64,000 nucleotides of DNA from positions 70,465,634 to 70,529,633 of the forward strand of contig NC_133537.1 in the NCBI RefSeq assembly GCF_048544455.1, in the 5' to 3' direction. The notes under the pieces are model-generated. The model saw nothing but the letters and a program-made list of their open reading frames with translations. It was not told the origin of the DNA and did no database searches. This document shows positions 45,460 to 57,876 of this stretch, in pieces. Both the position numbers and the translations under genes were made by a program. Position 1 is the stretch's first letter, and every line of letters starts with the position of its first letter. The stretch is from Silene latifolia. Lineage: Eukaryota > Streptophyta > Magnoliopsida > Caryophyllales > Caryophyllaceae.

Positions 45460-46519
45460 TGTTGGAGCTTGTATCCTCCACAGTTAGTGTGATAACATAT
45501 ATAAATCTCTTATAGGTTCACAAGGGTATACTTCGTATTTTATCAGTTGATTAACGTTTATTTAATAAAGCGTTGACTTGCTAGAAGTTTGACGTTATTA
45601 TCATACTGATGGCGGTGATCAACTGGTCCCTAAAAGTCACACCTAAGGGATGTGTTTGAGAGATGTGATTGTAAGAAAATATAATCACATTGATGCCTTA
45701 TATGACTAAAAGGTTAGTCCATGTATTTGACTAAACAATTAGTCAATGTGATGATGAGACGATTATTTAATTCAATTAAATAATATTAGCTGAGACGAAT
45801 TCACTGTTAATTCGTAAATTGAATATAAACTGTTATATTTAATTATTGTATATAATGTTAGCTTAAACGAATTAAGATGTTAATTCGTAATTAAACATAA
45901 ACGGTTATATTTAATAAGAAAATTATAAATATGCGATATTTATAGTTAATGTATATATTATACAATATTGTCAAAATAAATGTTGACAGACTGGTATTGA
46001 TAAATCGACTGCAAACTGTTATAAGTGGACTTATTAATACAGGTCGATATATATGACAATTGATAAATAATACACATAATATACAATTAGACAACAACCA
46101 AAAATAAGAAGATTATATCCTTATTTGGTTGTTGGATTCACTCGGTCAAACCGAGAAAAAGGAAGAAAAATCTTCCCTTATTCTCCTCTCATTTTTTACG
46201 GTTTAAAGGGGAATAGGGAGATCATTTTTTTCCTACTTAATTTTTGACCTAATTCTCATCATCGGACAAAACCCTAAAATTCACAAAAATTGGGGATCTC
46301 ATTCTACCAAACTGAGAGGCATTTCTTGAAGCATTTTGGGTGCAACAATTAGGAGAATATCGATTTCGATATTGTTCTTAGGCCAAATTTGCTAGGACTA
46401 AAGGTTGATTCTTAATCTCTACTTTTGTTTATGTAATTTTATTTATGACTCGTTTTTCATAATTATAATTTCGTTATAATCCGAGAATTTCTAGAGGAAG
46501 TATACCGATATTTCCCACA
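45460..46519 (+). mobile_element. Copia C 5' LTR
   Basis: TGTTGGAGCTTGTATCCTCC... to ...GATATTTCCCACA, 1060 bp. The copia-LTR core is at 45590-45655 (GACGTTATTATC, GGTGATCAACTGG, GTCACACCTAAGGG). Confidence 0.93.
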
Positions 46520-46521
46520 AG

Positions 46522-46533
46522 TGGTATCAGAGC
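46522..46533 (+). other. Copia C primer-binding site (initiator tRNA-Met)
   Basis: TGGTATCAGAGC, two bases after the LTR, exact complement to the initiator tRNA-Met 3' end. Confidence 0.93.
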
Positions 46534-48576
46534 ATAGGCCACGAAATTATTTTGTATGATTTTCTTAAATGGATTTAAACAAAAAAATTTAAAGAATCGA
46601 AAAAAAAATTCGGCCGTGAGGTTTTTTTTTTATTTTTTGCCGAAATGTTTTTTTGATTTTTGATGTTGTTGTTTCCATTTTGATTTATTCATATTGTTGT
46701 TTTAATTAGTTAAGATGATAATATGATAAATTTGTAGATGTTTTGATTTAATAAGCATTAAATTAAAATGTAAATGGAAATTGTTTTAATTGTTGATAAT
46801 TTGTTTTTGCTATATAGTTTTGGCATACAAGTTAATTTAATAATATTCAAATCAATTATGATGAATCAAATATTCGGATAATCGATTTAATCATAATTTA
46901 GATATTCATTTTAATAGGTTAAATTGAATCATCTAGTTTGGATCAAAATTTAAATTAAATGTTGTTGATTATGCCAATCTTGATATATTAGCAACTTTAA
47001 ACAAATTTATTCTTGAAAGAGTTTTTTTTTTTTGGGTAAATGCCGAAAGTTTTTTTTAAAAAGAAAAAAAAACTGGTTTTTATTTTAGGTCAAAATGCCG
47101 AGGGCAATTTTAATAAAAAAAAAATCTGTTTTTTTTGTTTTTGGAATTGCCGAGAGAAAAGAAAATGAAATTGGGTTTTTTTTTCGTTTTTGCACAATGC
47201 CGTGATCATTGAAAAAAAAAATTTGTTTTTTTTTTATTTGCCGAGAGCATTAATAAAAAAAAAAATTGTTTATTTTTGGCCAATAATCTTTATACATTAT
47301 TTATAATGTATAATTGTTTGTTGTGAAAAGGTTCACAAATTTGAGATACCCAAATTATTTTAAAGAAGTTTAAAATAATGTTAGATTAATTCATATTATA
47401 GGTCAATGTGAATTAAGATTGAAATTATTGTGAGTAATTGAGGAATTGTCACATAATTTGATCATTTAAATCGGTGGTTTGGATAAATTACTCTACATAA
47501 TTAAGGAATTATGTCTTGAATGATTAATTTATAGTTGATGCATTTTTATTTAGTTGAATATTTTGTTTAATGGTATATTTACATATTTTTGCAATCGGTT
47601 GTAATTTGTAATACCTAGTGTGGCCTTAGTTAATTATGTTTTCGTAATGATGGAAACATAATTTTAATGTAATTTTGAGATCTCGTATCTCCTATTGGTT
47701 TTCTTTAAGTATTATGGTTTTGAAATTAGAATGTAAATAGGTTTATTTTGTAATTTATTAATTGTAATTTTGAGAAGAATAAAGATGGAGATTGGATTGC
47801 TCACTCCCGCTACATGGACTAAGATGGAACATCAAGACAAGCTTCCCGGGTCCTAGGAAGGATTCCAAAGTTGTATTTATGTTCATTTTGGTAGATAGGC
47901 CACACTAGGACTTTGTTTTTGTTTTACGTTTTTCCATTCTTATTGCTTTTCTTCACATGATAGTTAGTGCATCATATTCCGCCAAAACCAAACCACCTAC
48001 TAAAATGCATGAAAATTGACTCATATAGTTTGGATGTTAGTTTTCATAGACATACAGATGTCACACAATTTTAAGCCATCATCTTAGTTTATTCATTCTC
48101 GCATGCTAGATATTAGTTCACTTAAAATGTATTAAAGTAAAGTTGATGGGATCTTCCTCTAAAACTGAAATTGAGACTAGTCTTTATAGGCCAAACATCT
48201 ATGAATCCCTTCTTCGTCGGTAGGCATATAGGACCTTACTCTCCATATGACCCCTTCTACGTTGGGTAAGTAGTTTGTGTTGACTTAGTTTACCTCAACA
48301 TTATAATCCGAAGAGTTTCTTGAGATTATGATGGACTATAGATAGAATTTACAGAAATTTATCGACCAAGAATTCTAATAGTAGAATTAGCCAAGAGGTT
48401 GGCTTATCAATTTACAGATAATTGAGTCTTGGGATCATTTATATAATACTTGAGGGAGGTCAATTGTATAAATGCTTGAGTCTTCGCGTTATAACAATAT
48501 TGCTTTAGACTTAAATCATAACGATGAGTATGCTTATTATATCTTTTTCCTTTTCGCAGTGTAGAATTCGTTTATA
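46534..48576 (+). other. Copia C untranslated leader
   Basis: A 2-kb AT-rich leader without ORFs. 46600-47260 repeats TGCCGA(A/G) about seven times, separated by poly(T) and poly(A) runs. Confidence 0.7.
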
Positions 48577-48600
48577 TTGATAATCATTACAACAAATGGT

Positions 48601-49480
48601 GGAAATAACGAAATCCCTATGCCAAGTACCACACTTGGACGCGAGTCCTGGCTAAAAGCTTTCATGGACCACATGAATCGAGTTCACGATCGAAGAATGA
48701 CGGGTCCAACTTTGGACTGGGAGGCATCATTATGGAATCGCCATTCGACGGTAAGCTCAAGTACTTAACTGAGTCAATACCGCCAAACCCAGGCCCCAAT
48801 ACAAGAGCTAACGAGTCAATTGCTTATAGTGACTTTGTAATTGAAGCAGGTGCGATAAAGAACGTACTCATTTTTGCAATGGAAACCAATTTGCAAAGAC
48901 GCTTCATTCCCAAGGTGCAAACAAGATTTTCACCACGCTCACTAATGAGTTCTCAAAAGCACCGAGAATCGTTACTTATGAGCATACATGTCGCTTCTTT
49001 GATGCGAAACTCCAGAAGGGCCAACCGGTTAGCCCACACATTCTTAACATGATTGGGAATGTTGAGAAACTGGAGGCACTTGATTGCAAAATCAGTGAGA
49101 GCATAGTCATTGACCGTATGCTTCATTCACTTCATGATGGGTTTGCCCTCTTTAGGGCAAATTACTACATGAATGACATGAAGAAAAGTCCTCATGAGCT
49201 ACATTCACTTCTCGTACAGACCGAGAAGGATATGAAATTGAGTGGGAGCATGAAGTAAGATGTTCTCATGATTTCCAACAAGAATATGGGTAAGGGCAAG
49301 GCTCACGGCCACCTAACTGTAGGAAAGCCAAAGTTTAAAAAGTCATAAAACGGTAAGAGTGGGCCTGGTGAGACTAGTGGCTTACAAGGCAAGGCAAAGA
49401 GCAAGGACGGTAACGTTGAATGCCACCATTGTCACAAGACTAGACATTGGAGGAGGAATTGTCCCGTTTACCGTGAGGAC
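48601..49480 (+). pseudogene. Copia C gag
   Basis: Three overlapping frames (to about 48735, then to 48905, then to 49258) together give a gag co-linear with copia A and B: EIPMPSTTLGRESWLKAFMD, TLDWEASLWN, GKLKYLTESIPPNPGP, NVLIFAMETNLQRR, then RFFDAKLQKGQPVSPH and IDRMLHSLHDGFALFRANYY. Two frameshifts and two TAA stops (49256, about 49347) break it. The knuckle CHHCHKTRHWRRNC keeps all four ligands. The expected start ATG appears lost; the position before TTNGGNNEIP reads ATT. Confidence 0.82.
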
Positions 49481-52400
49481 ATAAAAGCAGGCCGCGTCAC
49501 TCCTGTTGGTATGTCATCTTATATTCATATGATTGAGATTAACCATGCAAGTTTCGGAACTTGGGTACTTGATACTGGTTGTGGTTCTCATCTGTGTAAT
49601 CATTTGCGGGGCCTAAAAAACACCACACCTCTCACAAAGGGTGATGTGGACCTGCGAGTCGGGAATGGAGCACGAGTTGCTGCAGTCTCAAAGGGAACAT
49701 ACGTAATCCAGCTCCCTAGTGGTTTTAAGTTATATTTATATAACGGTTACTATGTACCCAGTTTATCTAAGAATATTATTTCTGTTTCCGTACTTGATAA
49801 AGACGATTTTTCATTTTCAATAAAGGACAATAGCTGTATTTTCTCTTTTAATGAAATGATTTATGGCAAAGCAGTTTCCATGAATGGGATTTATATCTTA
49901 GATCAAACCACAGATATATTACATGTGAATAATAAGAAATTAAAGGTTGGTGACAAAGATCAAACTTATCTATGGCATTGTCGAATGGGACACATAAATG
50001 AAAAACGTGTAAAAAAACTCGTCGAGAATGGGACCATTCCCACATTCGATTTTTCTTCATTTGGCACGTGTGAATCATGTCTTATCGGCAAAATGACTCG
50101 AATTTCCTTCAAAGGTGTTGGAATGCGCGCTAGTGACCTAGTAGGACTCATACATACTGATGTATGTGGACCTATGTCAATCACCGCTAGAGATGGCTAT
50201 AGATATTTTATCAGTTTCACGGACGATTTGAGTAGATACGGATATGTCTACTTAATGAAGCATAAAAGTGAGTCGTTTGAAAAATTCAAAGAATACCATA
50301 ATAAGGTTGAGAACCAACTGGGAAGAAAGGTTAAAGCACTCCGTTCAAATCGGGGTGGCGAATATCTTTCAAATGAGTTTGATCAACACCTTAAAGGCTG
50401 TGGAATAGTTTTGCAGTTAACTCCACCTGGAACACCTCAATTAAATGGTGTGTCCGAACGGAGAAATCGAATATTACTTGATATGGTTTGATCCATGATG
50501 AGTCACACGGTAGTACCTGATTCATTATGGGGTTTTGCTCTTTTGTCAGATGCTCTTATACTTAACTGAAGCCCGTCTAAAGCTGTCGACAAGACTCCAT
50601 ATGAAATGTGGAAGGGAACGGTCCCTAACTTGTCCTTTATTCAGGTTTGGGGCTGCGAGGCTTATGTCAAGTGGAGACACGAGGATAAACTCGGACCGCG
50701 ATCGGTCAAGACATACTTTATTGGTTATCCAAAAGGAATGTTTGGTCATTACTTCTATTCGCCTACCGAACATCGAGTTTTTGTTGCGGCTAGTGCAAAG
50801 TTCTTAGAGAAAGAATTTCTCGAGAACAAGTCAAGTAATAGAACCTTCGAGCTGTCGGAGATTCAAGAACCAACAACCGAGGAACAGATGGAGGAAGTTG
50901 TTCCTTCAATTGATGATACGGTTAATATTCCTCAGGAACCTAGGAGGTCGGGTAGAGTCTCTAATCCTTCAGACAGATACATTGGTATGGTCGAGGAAAA
51001 TGACGTTTTGCTCCTAGAGAGTAATGAACCCGCTACCTATAAAGGTGTCATGGCCTGTTCCGACTCAAAGCTATGGCTTGAAGCCATGCAATCCGAGATG
51101 GACTCCATGTATGAGAATGACGTATGGGATCTTGTTGATTTACCTAACAATGTAAGACCTCTTCCGTGCAAATGGCTTTACAAAATAAAGTATTCTGTAG
51201 ACGGGAAACCAGATACCTATAAAGCACGACTAGTGGCAAAAGGTTTCACTCAAGTGCACGAATTGCATTATGATGAAATTTTTGCACCCGTAGTTATGCT
51301 GCGTTCCATTCCGATAATCTTAGCGATTGCCGCTTTTCATGACTATGAAATTTGGCAGATGGATGTGAAAATCGGCTTCTTTAACGGTTATTTGGAGGAG
51401 GAGTTGTACATGGTACAACCCGAAGGTTTCATAGATCATGAAAATCCTAAGAAAGTGTGCAAGCTTAAGCGTTCCATTTATGGACTTAAGCAAGCTTCTC
51501 GGAGTTGGAATCATCGTTTCGACCAGGTTATAAAAGAGTATGGTTTCACTCGATCGGTCGAGGAACCATGCTTATATATCAAGTCAAGTGGGAGCAATAT
51601 TGTTTTCTTAATATTGTATTTCGATGACATACTCTTGATTGGGAATGACATTCCTCTCTTATCTTCGGTAAAAGGATGGTTGAAGAACCATTTCCAGATG
51701 AAAGATCTAGGTGAGGCACAATGCATATTGGGAATCCGTATCTATCGAGGTAGATCACGAAGGATGTTATCACTGAGTCAGGAGTCTTATTTAGATAAGA
51801 TTCTTGAAAGGTTCAACATGACCAACTCCACGAAGGGGAACCTTCCAATGACGTATGGGATGCATTTAAGCAAGTCTCAGTCACCCACGACGCCTGAAGG
51901 GGTTGAACGCATGAGTCGTGTTCCTTATGCATCTACAATAGGATCAATCATGTATGCCATGATATGCACACATCCAGACGTGGCATATGCATTGAGTATG
52001 ACGAGTTGGTACCAAGGCAATCCAGGTGAAACACACTGGATAGCTGTTAAAAACATCCTCAAGTACCTACGGAGGACTAAGGATTGGGTATTGACTTATG
52101 GAGGAGATACTAAGCTATGTGCAATCGGTTACGCAGATGCTAGCTTCCAAACAGATCGAGATGATTCAAAATCTCAGTCTGGATTCGTCTTTATTCCTAA
52201 TGGTGCTGCGGTCAGCTGGAAGAGTTCCAAACAGAATGTTGTAGCAGATTCTACTACTGAATCCGAGTACTATGCCGCTTCAGAAGCAGCAAAGGAAGCT
52301 ATATGGATGCGTCAATTCTTACAAGGACTATCCGTAGTTCCTAGTTCGAATGACCCAATCACTATCTATTGTGACAATAGAGGTGCTATCTTCCAGGCCA

Positions 52401-52606
52401 AGGAGCCTAAGTCTAGCAACAAGTCTAGACATGTACATCGGAAGGCTCACCTGATCCGTGATTACGTGGAGCAAGAGGAGATAGTGATTGACAAGATAGC
52501 TTCGGATGACAACATCGCGGATCCTCTCACTAAACCATTGTCATATGATAAGCATGAAGGGCACGTTATTTCCATGGGAATTAAACGTGTTCCTGAGTTG
52601 TACTAG
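49481..52606 (+). pseudogene. Copia C pol (protease, integrase, reverse transcriptase, RNase H)
   Basis: A single frame through 52606 with just two stops, TGA at 50489-50491 and at about 50567. Protease DTGCGSHLC; GAG-pre-integrase LWHCRMGHINEKRV; integrase Asp in LIHTDVCGP, Asp position reading Asn in LRSNRGGEY, Glu region LNGVSERRNRILL; reverse transcriptase with WLYKIKYSVDGKPDTYKARL, YGLKQASRSWNHRFD and active site LYFDDILLIGND, where copia normally has YVDD; RNase H with GYADASFQTD, DSTTESEYYAASEAAKEAIW and IYCDNRGAI, ending KHEGHVISMGIKRVPELY. The integrase Asn is likely inactivating and both stops look like CGA to TGA changes. Confidence 0.93.
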
Positions 52607-53378
52607 TTGATTATGGATTCGATACATTATCCTTTTCATATGCTATTTATAACTTCATCGTTTTATTTCATATTTTGTTTTTCATGTGGATTGTACGACA
52701 ACTTTGAACGCCATAAAATGAACTGAATTACATTATATTTGTTTTGGTCCGTAATCGCCTACATGAGCTGATAACTCTGGCTATTATTTTGTGAAGTTGA
52801 TTGATGGTGGGTTCAACGAGCCATAAGTCAAACAGTTGGCTGATCGATCACAGATGCGAGTTATAACGATACCTCGTAGGACAAATTGTGACAACGTAAT
52901 GGAGTCCTAAATGTAAAAAACATTCGGTGCCAGGTCGTGGATTGGACGTCCATTATGTTCCTAGAGTCGATTCTTTTGACTATCGACTGTCTCTTGAGAT
53001 TAAGGCAGTTTTTGGGTGACTTTGGTTTCTTTCTCATGGTTGACCGAATGGAGGCTAAGCGATTTTCTTTGGGTCATTTCATACTGTGCTTATATCTGCA
53101 GGATTCGAGTTGAAGAAAATATCCAACCTTTATCAGGTTTAGTTATTTCTCAGGGCCACTCGAGGAGTCGTAACTGAAATGCATGGCCATGCTCAAATGA
53201 TGATTCGTTTACCAGTTAAGTTACTCTCTAGTCGGGAAAACCACTCTTGATATTGATCACTTGTAAAATACGACCTTTGTGAATACGGATTTTGCAAATT
53301 GTTTAACATTGAGTGGGAGAAATTTTAGGATATGAGAATCGGTTATCGCACATACACTTGTGAGGACAAGTGGGAGTT
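52607..53378 (+). other. Copia C 3' untranslated region, PPT hairpin and polypurine tract
   Basis: 770 bp between pol and LTR with no ORF. It contains blocks conserved with copia B and D (for instance GGCCACTCGAGGAGT near 53155). Hairpin CACTTGT/ACAAGTG at 53355-53372 runs into the tract AAGTGGGAGTTT before the LTR. Confidence 0.75.
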
Positions 53379-54414
53379 TGTTGGAGCTTGTGTCCTCCAC
53401 ATTTAGTGTGATAACATATATAAATCTCTTATAGGTTCACATAGGTATACTTCGTATTTTATCAGTTGATTAACGTTTACTTAATAACGGTTGGCTTGCT
53501 AGAAGTTTGACGTTATTATCATACTGATGGCAGTGATCAACTGGTCCCTAAAGGTCACACCTAAAGGATGTGTTTGATAGATGTGATTGTATGAAAATAT
53601 AATCACATTGATGCCTTATATGACTAAAAGGTTAGTCCATGTATTTGACTAAACAGTTAGTCAATGTGATGATAAGACGATTATTTAATTCAATTAAATA
53701 ATATTAGCTGAGACGAATTAACTGTTAATTCGTAAATTGAATATAAACTGTTATATTTAATTATTGTATATAATGTTAGCTTAAACGAATTAAGATGTTA
53801 ATTCGTAATTAAACATAAACGGTTATATTTAATAAGCAAATTATATATATATTATACAATATTGTCATAATAAATGTTGACAGACTGGTATTGATAAATC
53901 GACTGCAAACTGTTATAAGTGGACTTATTAATACATTTCGATATATATGACAATTGATAAATAATACACATAATATAGAATTAGACAACAACCAAAAATA
54001 AGAAGATTATATCCTTATTTGGTTGTTGGAGTCACTCGGTCAAACCGAGAAAAAGGAAGAAAAATCATCCCTTATTCTCCTCTTATTTTTTACGGTTTAA
54101 AGGGGAATAGGGAGATCATTTTTTTCCTACTTAATTTTTGACCTAATTCTCATCATCAGACAAAACCCTAAAAATTCACAAAAATTGGGGATCTCATTCT
54201 AGCAAATTGAGAGGCATTTCTTGAAGCATTTTGGGTGCAACAATTAGGAGAATATCGATTTCGATATTGTTCTTAGGCCAAATTTGCTAGGACTAAAGGT
54301 TGATTCTTAATCTCTACTTTTGTTTATGTAATTTCATTTATGACTCGTTTTTTATAATTATAATTTCGTTATAATCCGAGAATTTCTAGTGGAAGTATAC
54401 CGATATTTCCCACA
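53379..54414 (+). mobile_element. Copia C 3' LTR
   Basis: 1036 bp, the pair of 45460-46519. It lacks about 24 bp present near 45915-45945 in the 5' LTR. Confidence 0.93.
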
Positions 54415-54695
54415 CTTTAAAAATCTTGTAACTTAATGTTTGCTCGAATAGTATATAAAGTAAGTAGATTAGTATTGGTTATCTTAAATTTTATATAAAT
54501 ATGTATTTTTTTTCAAGAAAAGAAGAATATCGGGTGGCGGATGGATGACGGGTTGGGTTTAGCTTCATCCATCATCCATTTATTTCATCCATTATCCATC
54601 CATCGTCCATTTATTTCGGGTTTTCATCCGTCCATTTAAATCGGGTGGATGTATATTTAGCGGGTGCGGGTGAGATTGACATCCCTAAGTCCAAC

Positions 54696-55027
54696 CACTG
54701 ATACTTCCCGCAGTATAGCATCGGTTCTATAGATGATAACATTTAATGCATACCCTAAGCTTAATAATCTAAACCTCACACCTTACTTATTCCATAAGTT
54801 ATTCAAATCCATTTCAATGGTGTATATAATTTAAAGACTTCTCATGGATAGGAAGTAACATTTAAGTGACTGAACCAACTTTCCAAAAACGGAAACTTTC
54901 TTTAAGAAGAACTTTCAAAAATAGAAACTTACTATAAATAGTAGTTTCCCAAAATAAACAAGTGTTCCGTAAAAGTTATTAGAAATATTAACTAGTAAAA
55001 AGTAGTAACTTAACAAGTTAACATTTT
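54696..55027. other. Old repeat-derived DNA right of the hAT element
   Basis: Continuation of the sequence at 44053-45201. AT-rich, no gene and no clear repeat ends. Confidence 0.4.
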
Positions 55028-55463
55028 GGCCCTATTTGGTAAACAGCGGATTAATATTAGCAGAAGCAGATTTAGAGAGCAGATTTGACTAGTAGAATAA
55101 TTTAACAGGTTTGACCAGCAGATTTATTTAGCATAATTGTTTTAGAGGTGTTTCGTAATTAACAGTTTTAGATTAGCAGATCGTTTGGATTCTTTGTAAA
55201 ATGACAAATAAGGATATGAACAAATTATTTACTAAATATAAAAAGGAAGGCTAGTAATTTTTAAGGGGGTAAAGAAGACATTTTTTTTTCTTTTCCAATC
55301 CGCTAACCCAATATGTTAGTAGGAGCAGCATATTGCAAAATAGCATATTGGACCCCAATATGCCATTAACCAAACGCACTAAATAACATATTCATAAGTC
55401 AAACATGTTAAACCTCTCCAATATGTTGAAATTTGGCTAATATATCATTTACCAAACAGAGCC
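55028..55463. mobile_element. MITE with GGC(C/T)CT(A/G)TTTGGTAAA ends
   Basis: Starts GGCCCTATTTGGTAAACAGC; reversed right end GGCTCTGTTTGGTAAATG. 436 bp, no ORF. Internal words repeat in opposite directions (AGCAGATTT near 55080; CATATTG/CAATATG near 55300-55420). TTT flanks both ends but is too simple to confirm a TSD. Superfamily uncertain. Confidence 0.6.
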
Positions 55464-56857
55464 TTTATTAAAATTGAAAATATTTAGGCCATTCATAAGG
55501 AGATACTTAAGAGTAGAAATGTATCACTTGGAAATGGCAAAGGGGAGAATATATCAAAATCCTTAACAAACAAAATTTAATGATTTCCTAAAACAAAACA
55601 GTCCAGCTATAAAAATCATAACTAATTCCAAAAAAACAAAACGACGCAATGCCAATTTTGTTGGATTCCTAAGATTCTTAGCTACAACTTCTTATAAATG
55701 GACCAACTTCAAATTATGAACCAATCAGAGATTTATAAACAGATCTTTAAAGTTTGATAAATAAAATGTATCAGTTCATAAAACGCGTTTAACAAATCGT
55801 TTTGGGGTAAAATAAAATTATAAAATTATCTAGACTGATAATGTGTGAAAAATATAGTACTGTTTTAAAGAATAAAATGGGTTTTCGAATAACACTCAAA
55901 GCTATTAATAGATTCACGGATTTTTTAGCTAGCTGTTCATAAAGATTTTATTATGAGCAAACGACATGTTGGAAAATCACGAAATTTTATAGGCTATCTC
56001 TACCTTTGAAAAAAATAGGAGTATTTTTTTTAAAAAAAAAAATTCGAAGATGAACACTGTAAAAAGGAGAGATAAATTGTAAAAACCGATGGGACAGATT
56101 AGGAGAATAATCATTTGGTTTGACCATTTCTACTAATTGTTTTATAAAATCATTAAGAATGTTAAAAATCCTAAAAATTTATATACACACCGTTAAACTA
56201 AGTCTCTACCAACATATTAATTTTCACAATTTCATAATTTCAATAAATATTAAAAATGCAATAAAAACCGTGAAAGCCTAAATCGCAATTAACCACATTT
56301 TATTCATTAAAAATACTTTTCGACCAGAATAAATTCAACAAAAATTTAAAACATTCTTAAATAGTTTATTAAGCCTAAAAATAATTTTCATAAATTATAA
56401 ATCATAAAATAAAATAAAAAAATTAATACAAGCAACAACTCATTTAATTTAATGAAATACCGAGAAGGCCATCATGTGTTACCTCGTTCTAGATCCGAGT
56501 CAACAATATGCTATCGTTCAAATGAATCATCTACAAGCCTACAAAAAAAATAATACAATCATATGATAATTCATATGAATAATTGATTTAAAACAAAACT
56601 AACATAGGAATAATAAGGATAATTAATTTACCCTTAGAATTAGAAGATGAGGAGGAATTAGATCAAGAATTAATGAAAATTGATAGAGCTTTGATGAAGA
56701 ACCTCGCCCTACACTTAGGAGGGTTTTAGGCTTTGTTTTTTCTTAATTTTTTTTTTGTGAAAGAGAATGAGAATTAATGTCGACAATTGACGAGTGTTTA
56801 AGAGGAAATAAATGAGTAAAAGAGAAACTAATTAAAATCCCTTAAAATGGAGAAAAA
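55464..56857. other. Intergenic AT-rich DNA
   Basis: No coding frame, RNA gene or defined repeat seen. 56460-56540 is slightly richer in GC (around CGAGAAGGCCATCATG) but unrecognised. Confidence 0.5.
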
Positions 56858-57156
56858 GGATTATACATCGGATGTATTACATTAGACTCCATATATATTT
56901 GAGTTTTTGTGTATTTTTTTCGAGCTTTGTAAAGTTTAAAAGTTACATGTTAGTTTTTTGACATCAAAATTCATATTTTCCTGAGCTTATAATGTAATGT
57001 TTTTGAGTTATATTGTAATTTTTTTAGTTTTATGTTGAAAATAATGAACTCAAAAATTTTCTAATAAAACTCATAAATTTTAAAACAAAACTCAAAAACT
57101 TTACCTTAATGTTCAAAAACTATACCATCTGATGTAGTACATCAGATGTATAATCC
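56858..57156. mobile_element. Short TIR element with GGATTATACATC ends
   Basis: GGATTATACATCGGATGTA on the left pairs with the reverse of TACATCAGATGTATAATCC on the right; inverted repeats of about 28 bp, 299 bp long. The ends also contain the inner palindrome ACATC(A/G)GATGT. Internal text rich in ACTCAAAAA/TTTTTGAGT, itself inverted about the centre. No TSD evident. Confidence 0.6.
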
Positions 57157-57540
57157 ACTTACTGCTTAAAATGCTAACCATAAAACCGGTCAAATGAGGA
57201 GATTAATAAAAGAATATCTTCTCATTTTTATGTGTTAAAATAACTAAAAGTAGGATAAAAATATAATCATAAAGATTTAAATAAAAGAGATAAAAACAAG
57301 TTTATTAATTAACTTGTTGACAACCAAAAACACGGTCCAAATAACAATTGGTGCCAAAATCGATTTTCAAATTTTGATTAGAAAAAGTCATTAAATAAAA
57401 AGTCGGTTCAAGAAGAAATCGGACTGAAATACGACTTAAAACAGAATTAATCGAAGAGTTAAACAAAAGCCGATAAATTAAGGAATTAAAATTAAATCTC
57501 ATAAACTAAAGTAAAATAAATGAGATTGAAAAATATCGGG

Positions 57541-57876
57541 TGTTATATTATCACAATGAGTATCAGGATGACTCAAGTGATTACAAGGACAAGCCGATAA
57601 TCGGTTCACTTAAAAGGATAAGTGCGATTGGGAAGCTGGATAGACCCCTCGTCAAGAAGTTCAAGGGATGGATCGTGAACTTGACTGCGAATGGGAGGCA
57701 AGTGCAAGTCATGCATGATCAACACGGGTGCTACCCATGACTTTGTGACCCAGGAAAAGCTAACCGGTCGGGGCTGGTTCTTCCCTAAGGAGAAGCCCGG
57801 TCGTTTGAATGTTGTCAATGCGAAACCAATTTGTAAGACTACGGTTTTCTGTGTCTATGGGTACTCTATCGAGTGA
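57541..57876 (+). pseudogene. Gypsy protease relic
   Basis: Two frames joined by a small insertion near 57715. The first reads PIIGSLKRISAIGKLDRPLV and KGWIVNLTANGRQVQVM; the second INTGATHDFVTQEKL and KEKPGRLNVVNAKPI. This is a plant Ty3/gypsy aspartic protease with the usual DTGATH active-site box reading NTGATH, so dead. It runs directly into LTR U3 sequence at about 57840-57862, a deletion join. Confidence 0.75.

Larger units (their letters stand above)
45460..54414 (+). mobile_element. Copia C: near-complete Ty1/copia retrotransposon (TSD CTTTA)
   Basis: LTRs 45460-46519 and 53379-54414, with CTTTA at 45455-45459 and 54415-54419. Order: 5' LTR, primer site, 2-kb leader, gag, zinc knuckle, protease, integrase, reverse transcriptase, RNase H, 3' UTR, polypurine tract, 3' LTR. 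LTRs differ by about 30 substitutions and a 24-bp deletion by eye, roughly 3 percent. It is the most complete element here, disabled by two frameshifts, stops in gag and two stops in integrase. Confidence 0.95.
45194..54695. mobile_element. Non-autonomous hAT transposon (45202-54687, TSD AGTCCAAC), hosting copia C
   Basis: Inverted ends TAGGGATGTCAAT and ATTGACATCCCTA with exact 8-bp duplications AGTCCAAC (45194-45201, 54688-54695). Without copia C the element is about 525 bp, with CATCCATCCATC/CGGGTGGAT-type subterminal repeats in both arms and no transposase. TSD length and TIR are diagnostic of hAT. Confidence 0.93.
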
